Assembly (NCBI GenBank): GCA_910574255.1 | Contig: CAJTAK010000004.1 | Coordinates: 1 to 64,000, forward strand | Source: Clostridia bacterium | Lineage (GTDB): Bacteria > Bacillota > Clostridia > Lachnospirales > Lachnospiraceae | DNA length: 64,000 bases | Direction of reading: 5' to 3' | Program-made: the position numbers and the translations under genes | In this document: in pieces, positions 52,349 through 60,740 of the stretch | How positions within the stretch are numbered: position 1 is the first letter of the stretch | How the letters are laid out: the number at the start of each line of letters is the position of its first letter | The notes under the pieces: model-generated | What the model was told of the DNA's origin: nothing | The model's input: only the letters and a program-made list of their open reading frames with translations | The model's database searches: none

Positions 52349-53016
52349 ATCGAATCCTCCATACGGTATCCTACACTTCGAACTGTTTTCAGGCAGGCAG
52401 GCTGATGCAGCTTGTCCCGCAGGCGTTTCATGGTGACAGTCAAGGTGTTGTTATTTACATAATTTCCATTTACATCCCATACCTGCTCCAAAATTTTCTC
52501 TCTGGTAACAGTTTTTCCCTTGTTTTGGAGCAAATACAAAAGCAGCTGGTATTCCGCTCCGCTCAACCCGATTTCCTCGGAACCGCAGAAAACAGCTCTG
52601 CGGTTTCGATCAATGGAGATTCCATCGCAGGAAAGGTATTGCTTTGACACATTTCCGGTTCTGCGAAGGAGGGCCAGGATTCGGGAATACAGCACCTCCA
52701 GCTCAAAGGGCTTTACCACGTAATCATCCGCACCGTTTTGAAAGCCGGAAACAATATCATGAGAATCGTCCCGAACCGTAAGGAAGATAACGGGCAGTTC
52801 CTTCCAGTTGCTGCGAATCCACTGGCACAGGCTGTCTCCACGGCCGTCCGGCATATTCCAGTCCAACAGTACAAGCGCAGGCACATGAGTGTTCAAAGCC
52901 TGCCTTGCCTTCGCAAGGGTCGTATATATGGTTACCTGAAAGCCTTTTTGCCCCAGATATTCTTTTACGGCCTGTGCAATACTTGGATCATCTTCAATAT
53001 AATATAATTCAAACAA
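52345..53016 (-). CDS. OmpR-family response regulator
   Basis: The protein has 223 residues: receiver domain with D9/D10, phosphorylation site D52 (LVLLDWNMPDGRGD), T80-type threonine in FLTVRDD and the conserved Lys in VVKPFELEVL. The DNA-binding domain ends LHQPACLKTVRSVGYRMED. It is the first gene of the minus-strand locus regulator-kinase-ATPase-permease. The 5' region (53017-53100) is short and shows no unusual structure. Confidence 0.92.
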   Translation of the reverse strand: MFELYYIEDDPSIAQAVKEYLGQKGFQVTIYTTLAKARQALNTHVPALVLLDWNMPDGRGDSLCQWIRSNWKELPVIFLTVRDDSHDIVSGFQNGADDYVVKPFELEVLYSRILALLRRTGNVSKQYLSCDGISIDRNRRAVFCGSEEIGLSGAEYQLLLYLLQNKGKTVTREKILEQVWDVNGNYVNNNTLTVTMKRLRDKLHQPACLKTVRSVGYRMEDSM

Positions 53017-53311
53017 TGTTAGTTTCCGCCTTTCCGCTTCCTGATGGCAGTAAGTGCTGCCCTATAGTAGCTGATTTCCATTATAGCAGGAATAAGTGAC
53101 AGATGAATGACGGTTTTTGGATTTGCAATAAATTTTTTGATGTTATTTTATAATAACTTACGCTATCCGCCTAGAATGTTATGATTGTTTAAGGATTAAA
53201 AAAATGCTATAATTAATAACAACATTTGAAAGTGAAAAAATGAATCTTGGATGTGAATTTATTCAATATACGAAAGAAATAAATATGGAATAATGATAGG
53301 AGGTATTGCTG

Positions 53312-53536
53312 ATGACAGCTTTGCGGCAAACTGCAATAAAAGAACTGGAAAAGCTACCGGAAGATAAAGTAGGATTTATTTTACAGATTATACAGGGGGT
53401 TAATGGTTTATATAATGATAATCGCTCAGAAAGGAAAGAAGCATTTGCAAGATTAGAGCAATTGCGTAAGAAAGGAACGGTTGCTGATTATGACGAGGAA
53501 TTAGCTTCTTATAGGGAAGAAAAATATGGTAAATAG
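53312..53536 (+). CDS. Antitoxin-like protein of a type II module
   Basis: This small acidic protein of 74 residues (MTALRQTAIKELEKLPEDKVGF to YREEKYGK) starts at the ATG at 53312, 8 bases after AGGAGG. It resembles the antitoxins that precede PIN-domain toxins in Clostridia, with helical N- and C-terminal parts. The last codons overlap the start of a PIN toxin remnant (ATG at 53526). The antitoxin frame appears intact while its toxin is broken. Confidence 0.65.
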   Translation: MTALRQTAIKELEKLPEDKVGFILQIIQGVNGLYNDNRSERKEAFARLEQLRKKGTVADYDEELASYREEKYGK

Positions 53537-53671
53537 GATTCTGATTGATACAAATGTATTACTTGATTAGCAAGAGCATACGGAGCAGAATATATTGTGA
53601 CAAGAAACATAAATGATTATAAAATGTCAGATGTGAAAGCAATTTTACCAAAAGATTATTTAAAATTATAG
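53526..53671 (+). pseudogene. PIN-domain toxin remnant with internal deletion
   Basis: The ATG at 53526 overlaps the antitoxin gene by 11 bp. The first 14 residues (MVNRILIDTNVLLD) are the canonical PIN start with the first active-site Asp. A stop follows at 53568-53570. In another frame the sequence resumes ARAYGAEYIVTRNINDYKMS and ends at 53671, which is the usual end of a PIN toxin (with D-Y and the TRN motif). About 80 central residues are missing. A terminator follows at 53751. Confidence 0.8.
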
Positions 53672-53750
53672 AATTGGTGTAGAAAAGAACATATGTTTAC
53701 ATGAAAGAGGCATGCAAAAATAACTGGTGCTCTTTATCTTTTAAGTCATT

Positions 53751-53779
53751 AGCCGTGGAGTAAAATCTACGGCTTTTCT
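53751..53779 (+). terminator. Rho-independent terminator
   Basis: AGCCGTGG (53751-53758) pairs with CTACGGCT (53767-53774) with one mismatch, followed by TTTC. It ends the toxin-antitoxin transcript. Confidence 0.55.
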
Positions 53780-53891
53780 TTTATATACAAATCAAAAAAT
53801 TAAGTGTTTTCAGTTTTTCACTCGTACTATATATGACTGATCAGTGAAATGTACCAAAAAAGACATACGGTTAGAGAAAGAGGTACCAATA

Positions 53892-54425
53892 TTGAACGAC
53901 AAGAAAATAATCACAGCAATCATCAACCAGGATGAGCAGATGCTTGCATTTGTTCTGCAAAAGTATTCGAAGCTTCTCTGGCGGATTGCTGCCTCCATCC
54001 TGATCAATGCGGCTTCCGTTCAGGATGTGGAGGAGTGTATCGCAGATGTATTCATTTATCTGTGGCAACATCCCGAAAAATACGATCCCAATCAGGCAAA
54101 GCTTGCTTCCTGGCTTTCCATAATTGCAAGGTCGAAAGCGATTGACCGGTATCGCCAGATAATCAGAAAACGGGAGCTGCCCATAGAAGAAATTGCAGCC
54201 GAGAGCTTGGGATACGCCCAGGCGCCTGTCATTGATGAGGAAAAAGAAAAATTATTGTCCTGCATAGGCGAGCTGGGAGGAAGAGACAGGGATTTGATCA
54301 TAAGGCGGTACTACTATGAGCAGAAACCGGCGGAGATTGCAGTTGCACTGGACATGCCCAGGAAACAGGTGGAAAATCGCCTGTACTATGTGCGGCAAAA
54401 GCTGAAAAAAATGATGGAACGGTGA
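53892..54425 (+). CDS. ECF-type sigma factor
   Basis: The gene encodes 177 residues from a TTG at 53892 (MNDKKIITAIINQDEQM), behind AAAGAGG; a longer in-frame start at 53844 lacks a site. Region 2 is DVEECIADVFIYLWQHPEKYDPNQAKLASWLSIIARSKAIDRYR and region 4 is GGRDRDLIIRRYYYEQKPAEIAVALDMPRKQVENRLYYVRQKLKK. The next gene, 16 bp downstream, encodes a membrane protein with a LytM-like domain that probably acts as its anti-sigma partner. Confidence 0.9.
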   Translation: MNDKKIITAIINQDEQMLAFVLQKYSKLLWRIAASILINAASVQDVEECIADVFIYLWQHPEKYDPNQAKLASWLSIIARSKAIDRYRQIIRKRELPIEEIAAESLGYAQAPVIDEEKEKLLSCIGELGGRDRDLIIRRYYYEQKPAEIAVALDMPRKQVENRLYYVRQKLKKMMER

Positions 54426-54441
54426 GAAAGGAAGTAACTAT

Positions 54442-55455
54442 ATGGAAAAATATACCAGGAAAAATCTGAAAAACATACGGACAATCGTTCAAAACAAAAC
54501 AGGAGTGGTTTTCACTGCAAACAAGACTTCTATGCAGAAAACCGCAGGCTGTAAAATCAGCCGGATGGCATTTCTGACCGCCTGCCTGCTATGCTTTATA
54601 ACCCTGTCAGCCTTTGCCTGGGTGAAGCTGTCGGACTTGAATGGCGATAAAATCGGCTTTGCGTGTGCATATCAGGGAAAGGGCAGGTTTGATATTGTTA
54701 TTACAAATTCCTCTGATCGGGTGTTAAAGCTGCAGGACAAGGTAAAGGTTATGCAGTGGTCAACCGGGGATGAGGTGGAGGGCGACCCGGAAAAGATATG
54801 GATAACCCACACACCAATCGCCCCGCATTCACAGGGAATCGTCTCCATTGATTTATCAGAAGGCTATGACTATAGAGCAATGGAAAATGCATTGCAGGAG
54901 GGAGACTGGTACTATTTTGTCCTGACCAACAATAATTTTGCATTCGGACAGGACTGGATGTGCTCCTTTGATTTTAAACTGGAAAAAACAGAAGAGGTTC
55001 AGAACCGGCTGGTTCAGGCAATGGAGGAAAAATCAGAGGAAGAACAATCACAGGAGCCGCAGTATCGCACCGGAGATTTGATTGATTCTGACTGGATCTG
55101 GCCCACAGTCAGCCGAAATATATCCGCTGTTTACGGAAGACAGGAAAATGGAGCTTATTCGGATCACATTAACATTGCAGGAGCAGCCGGAGATAATATT
55201 TATTCAGTTGCGGATGGAACAGTTAGAGAGGTGGCATTTGACGCAGCTTACGGAAATGTGATTGTAGTAGATTTGGGAGAAGGTGTATCTGTTAAGTATG
55301 GCCATCTAAAAGACATCAAGGTATCCGAAAGCGATGAAATCCATCAGGGGCAGGTGATCGCAGCGCTTGGCCAGACGGGAATGGCAGCAGGGCCTAATCT
55401 GTCCTTTTCGGTAATAGTGGATGGGGAAGCAGTGGACCCTTTAACGATAAAATAG
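54442..55455 (+). CDS. Membrane protein with degenerate LytM (M23) domain, likely sigma partner
   Basis: This 337-residue protein has a ~40-residue basic cytoplasmic N-terminus, one transmembrane helix (residues ~41-60), and a beta-rich extracellular domain (~65-185). The C-terminal LytM-like domain (~217-337) has lost most zinc ligands of M23 peptidases. The first His (H242) remains, but the Asp four residues later is Ala246. H288 (YGHLKD) is kept, while the final H-x-H motif is N319-L-S321 (GPNLSFSV). It should bind peptidoglycan without cutting it. Position behind a sigma gene and topology suggest an anti-sigma factor that senses the wall. Confidence 0.78.
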   Translation: MEKYTRKNLKNIRTIVQNKTGVVFTANKTSMQKTAGCKISRMAFLTACLLCFITLSAFAWVKLSDLNGDKIGFACAYQGKGRFDIVITNSSDRVLKLQDKVKVMQWSTGDEVEGDPEKIWITHTPIAPHSQGIVSIDLSEGYDYRAMENALQEGDWYYFVLTNNNFAFGQDWMCSFDFKLEKTEEVQNRLVQAMEEKSEEEQSQEPQYRTGDLIDSDWIWPTVSRNISAVYGRQENGAYSDHINIAGAAGDNIYSVADGTVREVAFDAAYGNVIVVDLGEGVSVKYGHLKDIKVSESDEIHQGQVIAALGQTGMAAGPNLSFSVIVDGEAVDPLTIK

Positions 55456-55627
55456 AAAGGGTTGAAGATCCTTTGCAATCTATTTATAATAATATGCAGC
55501 AGGGTATCATTCCGAAAAAATTTGCACCTATAAGTTAAAGGCCAGATAGGAAGTAAGATGACAAGTTGTTGAGACAAGGGTGAAAGAGCGTTGTTTTGTA
55601 ACAAGGATGATGCCCCAAAAGGAGAGT

Positions 55628-57301
55628 ATGATGTACAAATGTCCCAATTGTGCCGGGAATCTGAAGTTTGATATTGCCCGGCAGAAGCTGCATTGTGAAT
55701 ATTGTGATACGAAGATGGATCCCTACGGTTTTTATCAGGAAAAGGATGCGGAAGAGGGAAAAGGGGCATCCGGGGAGTATAAGGTGACGGTTTTTACCTG
55801 CCCACAGTGCGGCAGTGAGCTTATAAGCGAGGATACGACAGCAGCCACCTTCTGCAGCTTCTGCGGAGCGACTGCTATTTTGGACAGCCGTATCAGCAGA
55901 GAGCGGCGGCCGGAATGCATTATCCCCTTTACTAAGACAAAAGAGGATTGCAGAGCCGCCTATGGGAAGCTGCTGCGCTGGGCCATCTTTGCCCCGAAAG
56001 AGTTAAAAGACGAGACGCTGATTGAAAAATTCCGGGGAATTTATATGCCCTATTGGGTGTATTCCTTTGAAAAAAAGGAACATATTAGTTTTTTGGGAAA
56101 GAAAACACACAGAAAGGGCGATTACCTGCTTACGGATCATTATCAGCTGGACTGTGATGTGGAGGAAGATTATAAGGGGCTGGCCTACGATGCCTCATCC
56201 GCCTTTTCGGACAGTCTCAGCAATGCCATAGCACCTTTTGATCTGCGGCAGGAGAAGAGCTTTACACCTTCTTTTCTGAGCGGCTTCTATGCAGATACCA
56301 GCGATGTGGATAAATTTGTCTATATGTCTGATGCGGAAAAATTTGTGATTCAGGATGCCTGTGAGCGTCTTCTTCGGGAACCGGTATGTGGTAAGTGCGG
56401 CGTTGGGCGGCCGGGCGATGAGTACATTATTGAAAATGCTCTTCGCCCTGACAAGAAGACAGCCAGGCTTGCCATGCTTCCGGTTTGGTTTTTGTCCTAC
56501 CGGAACAAAGATCGGGTCAGCTATGCAGTGGTAAACGGCCAGACGGGAAAGGCGGCCGCAGATCTGCCGGTGGATGGGAAAAAGTATCTGGCAGGCTCTT
56601 TTCTTCTGGCAGTTCCGCTGTTTTTCCTGCTCAATCTCTCTTTCACCATTACACCCGGGGCGCTTCTGCTGATTGCGGCAGTGCTTGCATTCCTGTGCGT
56701 TCTGATTTCCAATGGACAGATGAACCATATTCTGGCAAGAGAGTCGGGGGAGGATGACAAGGGGCTGGCTTCCACAAGAGAATTTAGGGCAAGGAATACA
56801 CAGTGGAAATGGAACAGGAAAAAGAAGAACCCGGGGCTTTGGAATAACGGAATAGGAAGAATACTTTTGGCTGTACTGGGAGTTTATCTGATGAGCTGGC
56901 TTTTTGTGGGATTTGCCCGGCTGGCGGACGTATTGGCAGGTATTGGGATGATAGGAAGCAGCAGTACAATGTTTTATTTTATAATATTGCTGATAATTCT
57001 AAGTAATTTTGTCAAAGGACGATCCTCCCGGCGCAGGGGACGCAGTTCGGATAAGAAGTCCTTGGGAGGCGGACATTTTAAGGAAAAAAGGCTGGTTTTG
57101 GTGAAGCCCCTTGGAGGAATTGCTCTGGCCGTAATCATACTGCTGGTGAATCCCGTTTCCGACTGGTTCTATTACATAGGCGCATTTGTATGTATGGGTA
57201 TGGTGTTGTGGGCTATTATGGATATCATCAGACAGCACAATCTGCTGACTACTCGAAAACTGCCGCAATTAAACCGGCGGGGAGGTGACGAGCATGCGTA
57301 A
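55628..57301 (+). CDS. Zinc-ribbon membrane protein
   Basis: The protein has 557 residues. The start codon ATG at 55628 or 55631 is preceded by AAAAGGAG. The N-terminus has two zinc-ribbon-like pairs: CPNCAGNL ... CEYCDTK and CPQCGSE ... CSFCGA (residues ~4-85). The middle domain is soluble (YMPYWVYSFEKKEHISF) and includes a further CGKCG pair near residue 255. The C-terminal half has about six helices in pairs (YLAGSFLLAVPLFFLLNLSFTI, ALLLIAAVLAFLCVLISNG and others). It overlaps the TPM gene by 8 bp; zinc-ribbon/TPM pairs are common in Firmicutes. Function unknown. Confidence 0.78.
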   Translation: MMYKCPNCAGNLKFDIARQKLHCEYCDTKMDPYGFYQEKDAEEGKGASGEYKVTVFTCPQCGSELISEDTTAATFCSFCGATAILDSRISRERRPECIIPFTKTKEDCRAAYGKLLRWAIFAPKELKDETLIEKFRGIYMPYWVYSFEKKEHISFLGKKTHRKGDYLLTDHYQLDCDVEEDYKGLAYDASSAFSDSLSNAIAPFDLRQEKSFTPSFLSGFYADTSDVDKFVYMSDAEKFVIQDACERLLREPVCGKCGVGRPGDEYIIENALRPDKKTARLAMLPVWFLSYRNKDRVSYAVVNGQTGKAAADLPVDGKKYLAGSFLLAVPLFFLLNLSFTITPGALLLIAAVLAFLCVLISNGQMNHILARESGEDDKGLASTREFRARNTQWKWNRKKKNPGLWNNGIGRILLAVLGVYLMSWLFVGFARLADVLAGIGMIGSSSTMFYFIILLIILSNFVKGRSSRRRGRSSDKKSLGGGHFKEKRLVLVKPLGGIALAVIILLVNPVSDWFYYIGAFVCMGMVLWAIMDIIRQHNLLTTRKLPQLNRRGGDEHA

Positions 57302-58184
57302 ATCTATTCGGAAATGGGTAAGAAAGGGTCAAAGCCGTGTCCTGTGCATGTTATTGAGCGTGCTTGTGCTTTGGGCAGGGGTGCTGCCGGCAGGAAACCT
57401 TAAGTGCTTTGCACAGGAAAGTCCCAAAAAGGATATGGAATATGAATCCCAAAGAGATGGGAATGACAGCACATCCGAAGTGTACCGGAACCCGGACACA
57501 GGCTACCGGGTTTGGATGGAGGACAGAGCGGAGCTTCTTACCAAGGAACAGGAAATGGAGCTTGCAAAGGCTATGGAGGAAATCACTTCCTATGGAAATG
57601 CGGCATTTGTAACTACAAAAGAAAATGCCCGTTCTACGGAAAGCTTTGCCAGAAGCTGCTACATGGAGCAATTCGGCACGGACAGCGGCACAATATTTGT
57701 AATTGACATGGATAACCGCAATATCTGGATTCACAGTGACGGGGCCGTTTACAAGGTGATTACCAAGTCCTATGCCAATACCATAACGGATAATGTGTAC
57801 CGCTATGCCTCAAGAGAGGATTACTATGGCTGCGCAAAGGAGGCTTTTGAAGAAATCTATGCATTGCTGGAGGGGCAGAAGATTGCTCAGCCTATGAAAT
57901 ACATCAGCAATGCTCTTTTGGCCATGATTCTTGCAATGCTGGCCAATTTTGGACTGATAATCTGCTTTACCAGACTGCATAAGCCCAGGAGAAAAACTGT
58001 TTTGGAAAATATGAACAGAAAATTCAGCTATTCAAATCTGAAAGCAGATTATGCTTATCAGACGAAGATTTACGATCCCATTTCCAGCGGAGGCGGCGGA
58101 AGCGGTGGAGGAAGTCACGGCGGCGGAGGGCACGGCGGTGGTGGCGGTGGCCATTCGGGAGGCGGCGGAGGGCACAGCTTTTAG
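57294..58184 (+). CDS. TPM-domain protein with Gly/His-rich tail
   Basis: The gene encodes 296 residues from the ATG at 57294 (GGAGGTGAC site). It has a signal peptide (residues ~1-38), a TPM domain (residues ~60-190: EDRAELLTKEQEMELAKAMEEIT, ESFARSCYMEQFG, FVIDMDNRNIWIHSDG), one transmembrane helix (~203-223), and a cytoplasmic end. The last ~40 residues are GGGGSGGGSHGGGGHGG repeats with His and Ser, a low-complexity tail that may bind metal. TPM domains are linked to membrane protein quality control. The start overlaps the zinc-ribbon gene. Confidence 0.85.
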   Translation: MRKSIRKWVRKGQSRVLCMLLSVLVLWAGVLPAGNLKCFAQESPKKDMEYESQRDGNDSTSEVYRNPDTGYRVWMEDRAELLTKEQEMELAKAMEEITSYGNAAFVTTKENARSTESFARSCYMEQFGTDSGTIFVIDMDNRNIWIHSDGAVYKVITKSYANTITDNVYRYASREDYYGCAKEAFEEIYALLEGQKIAQPMKYISNALLAMILAMLANFGLIICFTRLHKPRRKTVLENMNRKFSYSNLKADYAYQTKIYDPISSGGGGSGGGSHGGGGHGGGGGGHSGGGGGHSF

Positions 58185-58284
58185 ACAGTTTCAGGTTGGA
58201 AAATATCCGTCCCTTTCATTCAGGAATTTTAATTTTCCTGTAAAATTCGGAATAAACATTGAAAAAACGCATATCCTATGATAT

Positions 58285-58325
58285 GATTATGGCAAATTTA
58301 GAATCAGATTCCAAATTTGCCATAA
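58285..58325. other. AT-rich hairpin after the TPM gene
   Basis: TATGGCAAATTT and AAATTTGCCATA form a perfect 12-bp stem with a 13-base loop, about 100 bp after the TPM stop. It lacks a T run, so terminator function is uncertain; it could also be a protein-binding site. Confidence 0.4.
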
Positions 58326-58338
58326 ATATTAGGCGGAA

Positions 58339-58440
58339 ACACCCTGCGGGCATCCCTCTATGCACAAAAAACATGTGCAGATCAAGGTAACACCCTACGG
58401 GTATCCCTCTATGTACAAAAAACATGTGCAGACTAAGGTA
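58339..58440. repeat. Tandem duplication of a 51-bp unit ahead of a DUF4143 ATPase
   Basis: 58339-58389 and 58390-58440 differ at six positions (ACACCCTGCGGGCATCCC versus ACACCCTACGGGTATCCC, and so on). Because 51 is divisible by three, the ATPase frame stays open through both copies, each with an ATG (58360, 58411). The translation start is nevertheless at 58456, which has a ribosome site. Confidence 0.88.
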
Positions 58441-58455
58441 AGGAGAAGACAGGAT

Positions 58456-59715
58456 ATGGATTATATTTCAAGGGCCCTGGAAGACAGATTACGCAAGTAT
58501 GAAAAAGCATATAAAGCAATCCTGGTAACAGGTGCACGTCAGGTAGGAAAGTCTACGCTGCTGAAAAAAGTATTTCCTGACAGAAAATATGTATCCCTGG
58601 ATGATCCTTTTCTGGAGCAGCAGGCAAGGGAAGCAGGGGATATGTTTTTGACACTCAATGCTCCGCCTGTCACCATTGACGAGGTGCAGAGAGCGAAAGA
58701 GCTGTTTCGTTATATTAAGATTAAATGTGATAATAGTGAGGAAAAGGGATTATTTTGCCTGTCCGGTTCACAGCCCTTTCATTTGATGCGGAATATATCG
58801 GAATCTTTGTCCGGGCGGATTGGGATCATGGAGCTTTCCGGTTTGTCCATGCGTGAGTGTATGGGTGATGCATTTAACAGACATTTTCTTCCTACACCGG
58901 AATATGTGACAGAGAGAAGAAAAGCATTGCGAAAGCCGGAGAATATCTGGGAAATTATCCATATGGGCGGATATCCGGAACTGCAGGATGGAGCTAAAGA
59001 GTGGAGTGCTTTCTATGCGGATTATGTAAAGACTTATATAGAGAGAGATGTGCGAGAACTGGCGGCAGTGCAGGATTTAAGCACTTTCCGGCAATTTATG
59101 ATTGCGGCGGCTGCGAGAACCGGGGAGATATTGAATTATTCAGCCATAGCATCCGAGATTGGAAAGGATGTAGGGACGGTGAAAAAATGGATATCTATTC
59201 TGGAGGCATCCGGAATTGTATATTTGCTAGAACCCTATACTTCTAACGTATTAAAAAGAGCAATCAAATCACCAAAGCTTTATTTCAGGGATACGGGACT
59301 GGTCTGCTACCTTACCAGGTGGCTGACACCGGAAAATCTTGCTTATGGGGCAATGAGCGGGCCTGTATTTGAAACATTTGCTGTGTCCGAGATTTTAAAA
59401 TCATTCGCCAACGAAGGGCTGGACTACCGCTATTTTGTATCTTATTATCGTGGGCGTGATAAGAAAAAAGTGAAAGAGGATGGAGAAATACTGGAATTAG
59501 AAGCGGAAATTGATCTGATTATTGAAGAAAACGGAATCTTATATCCTATTGAGATTAAGAAAAATACACAGGCAAAGGCGGTTATGACATCCGCATTTGC
59601 CATATTGGATCAAATCCCTGGGAAAAAGAGGGGAATGGGGGCGGTTGTATGTAATTGCCCGGATGTTGGAGTGCTTAGGGAAAATATTTTTCAGATACCG
59701 GTTTGGTACATTTGA
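58456..59715 (+). CDS. DUF4143-type AAA ATPase
   Basis: This protein has 419 residues from the ATG at 58456 (AAGGAGAAGACAG before it). The AAA_14 domain has Walker A GARQVGKST (residues ~26-34), Walker B PPVTIDEVQRAKELF and sensor LFCLSGSQPFHLM. The DUF4143 domain starts near residue 190 (ADYVKTYIERDVRELAAVQDLSTFRQFM) and ends with a nuclease-like strand pair (EAEIDLIIEENGILYPIEIKK), which keeps D and E-x-K of a PD-(D/E)XK fold. Its role is unknown; such ATPases are abundant in gut anaerobes and linked to mobile gene pools. A decayed relative lies at 272-738. Confidence 0.9.
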   Translation: MDYISRALEDRLRKYEKAYKAILVTGARQVGKSTLLKKVFPDRKYVSLDDPFLEQQAREAGDMFLTLNAPPVTIDEVQRAKELFRYIKIKCDNSEEKGLFCLSGSQPFHLMRNISESLSGRIGIMELSGLSMRECMGDAFNRHFLPTPEYVTERRKALRKPENIWEIIHMGGYPELQDGAKEWSAFYADYVKTYIERDVRELAAVQDLSTFRQFMIAAAARTGEILNYSAIASEIGKDVGTVKKWISILEASGIVYLLEPYTSNVLKRAIKSPKLYFRDTGLVCYLTRWLTPENLAYGAMSGPVFETFAVSEILKSFANEGLDYRYFVSYYRGRDKKKVKEDGEILELEAEIDLIIEENGILYPIEIKKNTQAKAVMTSAFAILDQIPGKKRGMGAVVCNCPDVGVLRENIFQIPVWYI

Positions 59716-59789
59716 TATGCGGGGCAGCCGCCGGCACCGGACGGATCCATGAGATAGAAAACAAATGAAATGAGATATGAGGAACCGGA

Positions 59790-60494
59790 ATGAAAAGGAA
59801 AACGGCAATTCGCATTGTTATAATTTTTCTGTGTACATGTTTTCTGTCCGGGTGCAGGCAAAAAGCCGAGTATCCCTTTTATCGGATGGAAACATTGGCA
59901 GATAATACGGAGATTCTTACCATTGACGGTGTTCTGTACCGAAGAGATTGGAATGACAACGAGCGTGCCATGTACTACAATGGCGGTGATGTATGGACAC
60001 TGGCTTACGGGCTTGGCCAGCAGATTGGCATTTGCGGCGAAGAGGATTCCAGCAGTGAATTCGATATCTATGCTGCTGCAGGTGATGATGAGCTTAAGGT
60101 TCTCTATACATCGCCCCATAATTTTTATTTTGGAGGAACTTATGTGCGGCTTTGGCTGCGTGAGGATGTATCTCTTGGGCCGCCTACGGCAGAAATGGTT
60201 TCCTGCATAACAGTCGTTTGGAATAATGATGATATGGAATCGAAACAAACGGATGATCCGGATCTGATTGCCGCCTTGGTGAATGCTTACGGCAGCAGCT
60301 CCGAACAGGCGGCGGAGCTTCCCCCAAGGGGACGGACAGGCTGCAAGCTCATACTGCATCATGCGGATTATCCGTTTTTGCAGTATGAGATTCATTGCTG
60401 CTATTCACTGGAGCAGGGGGCGGCTTACTGCCAGAATGATGATTTGGAGTGGTTTGCCCTGCCTGGGGAGTGGATGGAGGTGTTGGGGCTATAG
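59790..60494 (+). CDS. Lipoprotein of unknown function
   Basis: The protein has 234 residues with a lipoprotein signal (MKRKTAIRIVIIFLCTCFLSGC) and the lipobox LSGC, modified Cys at residue 22. The mature part is acidic, with several tyrosine- and tryptophan-rich strands (YYNGGDVWTLAYGLGQQIG; FGGTYVRLWLRED). It is predicted as a beta-rich extracellular domain without a known family. It lies 74 bp after the ATPase gene with its own GAGGAACCGGA site. Confidence 0.68.
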   Translation: MKRKTAIRIVIIFLCTCFLSGCRQKAEYPFYRMETLADNTEILTIDGVLYRRDWNDNERAMYYNGGDVWTLAYGLGQQIGICGEEDSSSEFDIYAAAGDDELKVLYTSPHNFYFGGTYVRLWLREDVSLGPPTAEMVSCITVVWNNDDMESKQTDDPDLIAALVNAYGSSSEQAAELPPRGRTGCKLILHHADYPFLQYEIHCCYSLEQGAAYCQNDDLEWFALPGEWMEVLGL

Positions 60495-60509
60495 TTAGGC
60501 TTTTTAGAA

Positions 60510-60539
60510 TTGCGTACCTACGAAAGAATGATGTATAAT
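60510..60539 (+). promoter_or_regulatory. Promoter of the three-gene unknown operon region
   Basis: TTGCGT (60510-60515) and TATAAT (60534-60539) are 18 bp apart. Its -10 surroundings (ATGATGTATAATA) match those of the promoter at 172-199. A second TATAAT at 60715-60720 lies nearer to the operon, without a clear -35. Confidence 0.45.
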
Positions 60540-60570
60540 AATGCAACAAGATGCATGGAGGTGTATCATT

Positions 60571-60690
60571 TTGCTTTTGCTTAATTTGGCGAATTTATTT
60601 ATCCGATCGGATGCGGAAAGTTATGATGAACATCATAACGGTCAGCCGATTAGACAGGGAAATAAAAAATGCCGAAACCGGAAGTGGTAA
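60571..60690 (+). CDS. Possible 39-residue small ORF ahead of the unknown operon
   Basis: A TTG at 60571, 7 bases after GGAGGTG, opens a frame that begins MLLLNLANLFIRSDAES and ends at 60690 with a basic tail (KKCRNRKW). The strong ribosome site is the main support. It may be a leader peptide or the stub of a lost gene. No family is recognised. Confidence 0.3.
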   Translation: MLLLNLANLFIRSDAESYDEHHNGQPIRQGNKKCRNRKW

Positions 60691-60740
60691 AAATATTAAA
60701 TGAATTAATTTATGTATAATTAAGGAAAGCAGGTAAACGG

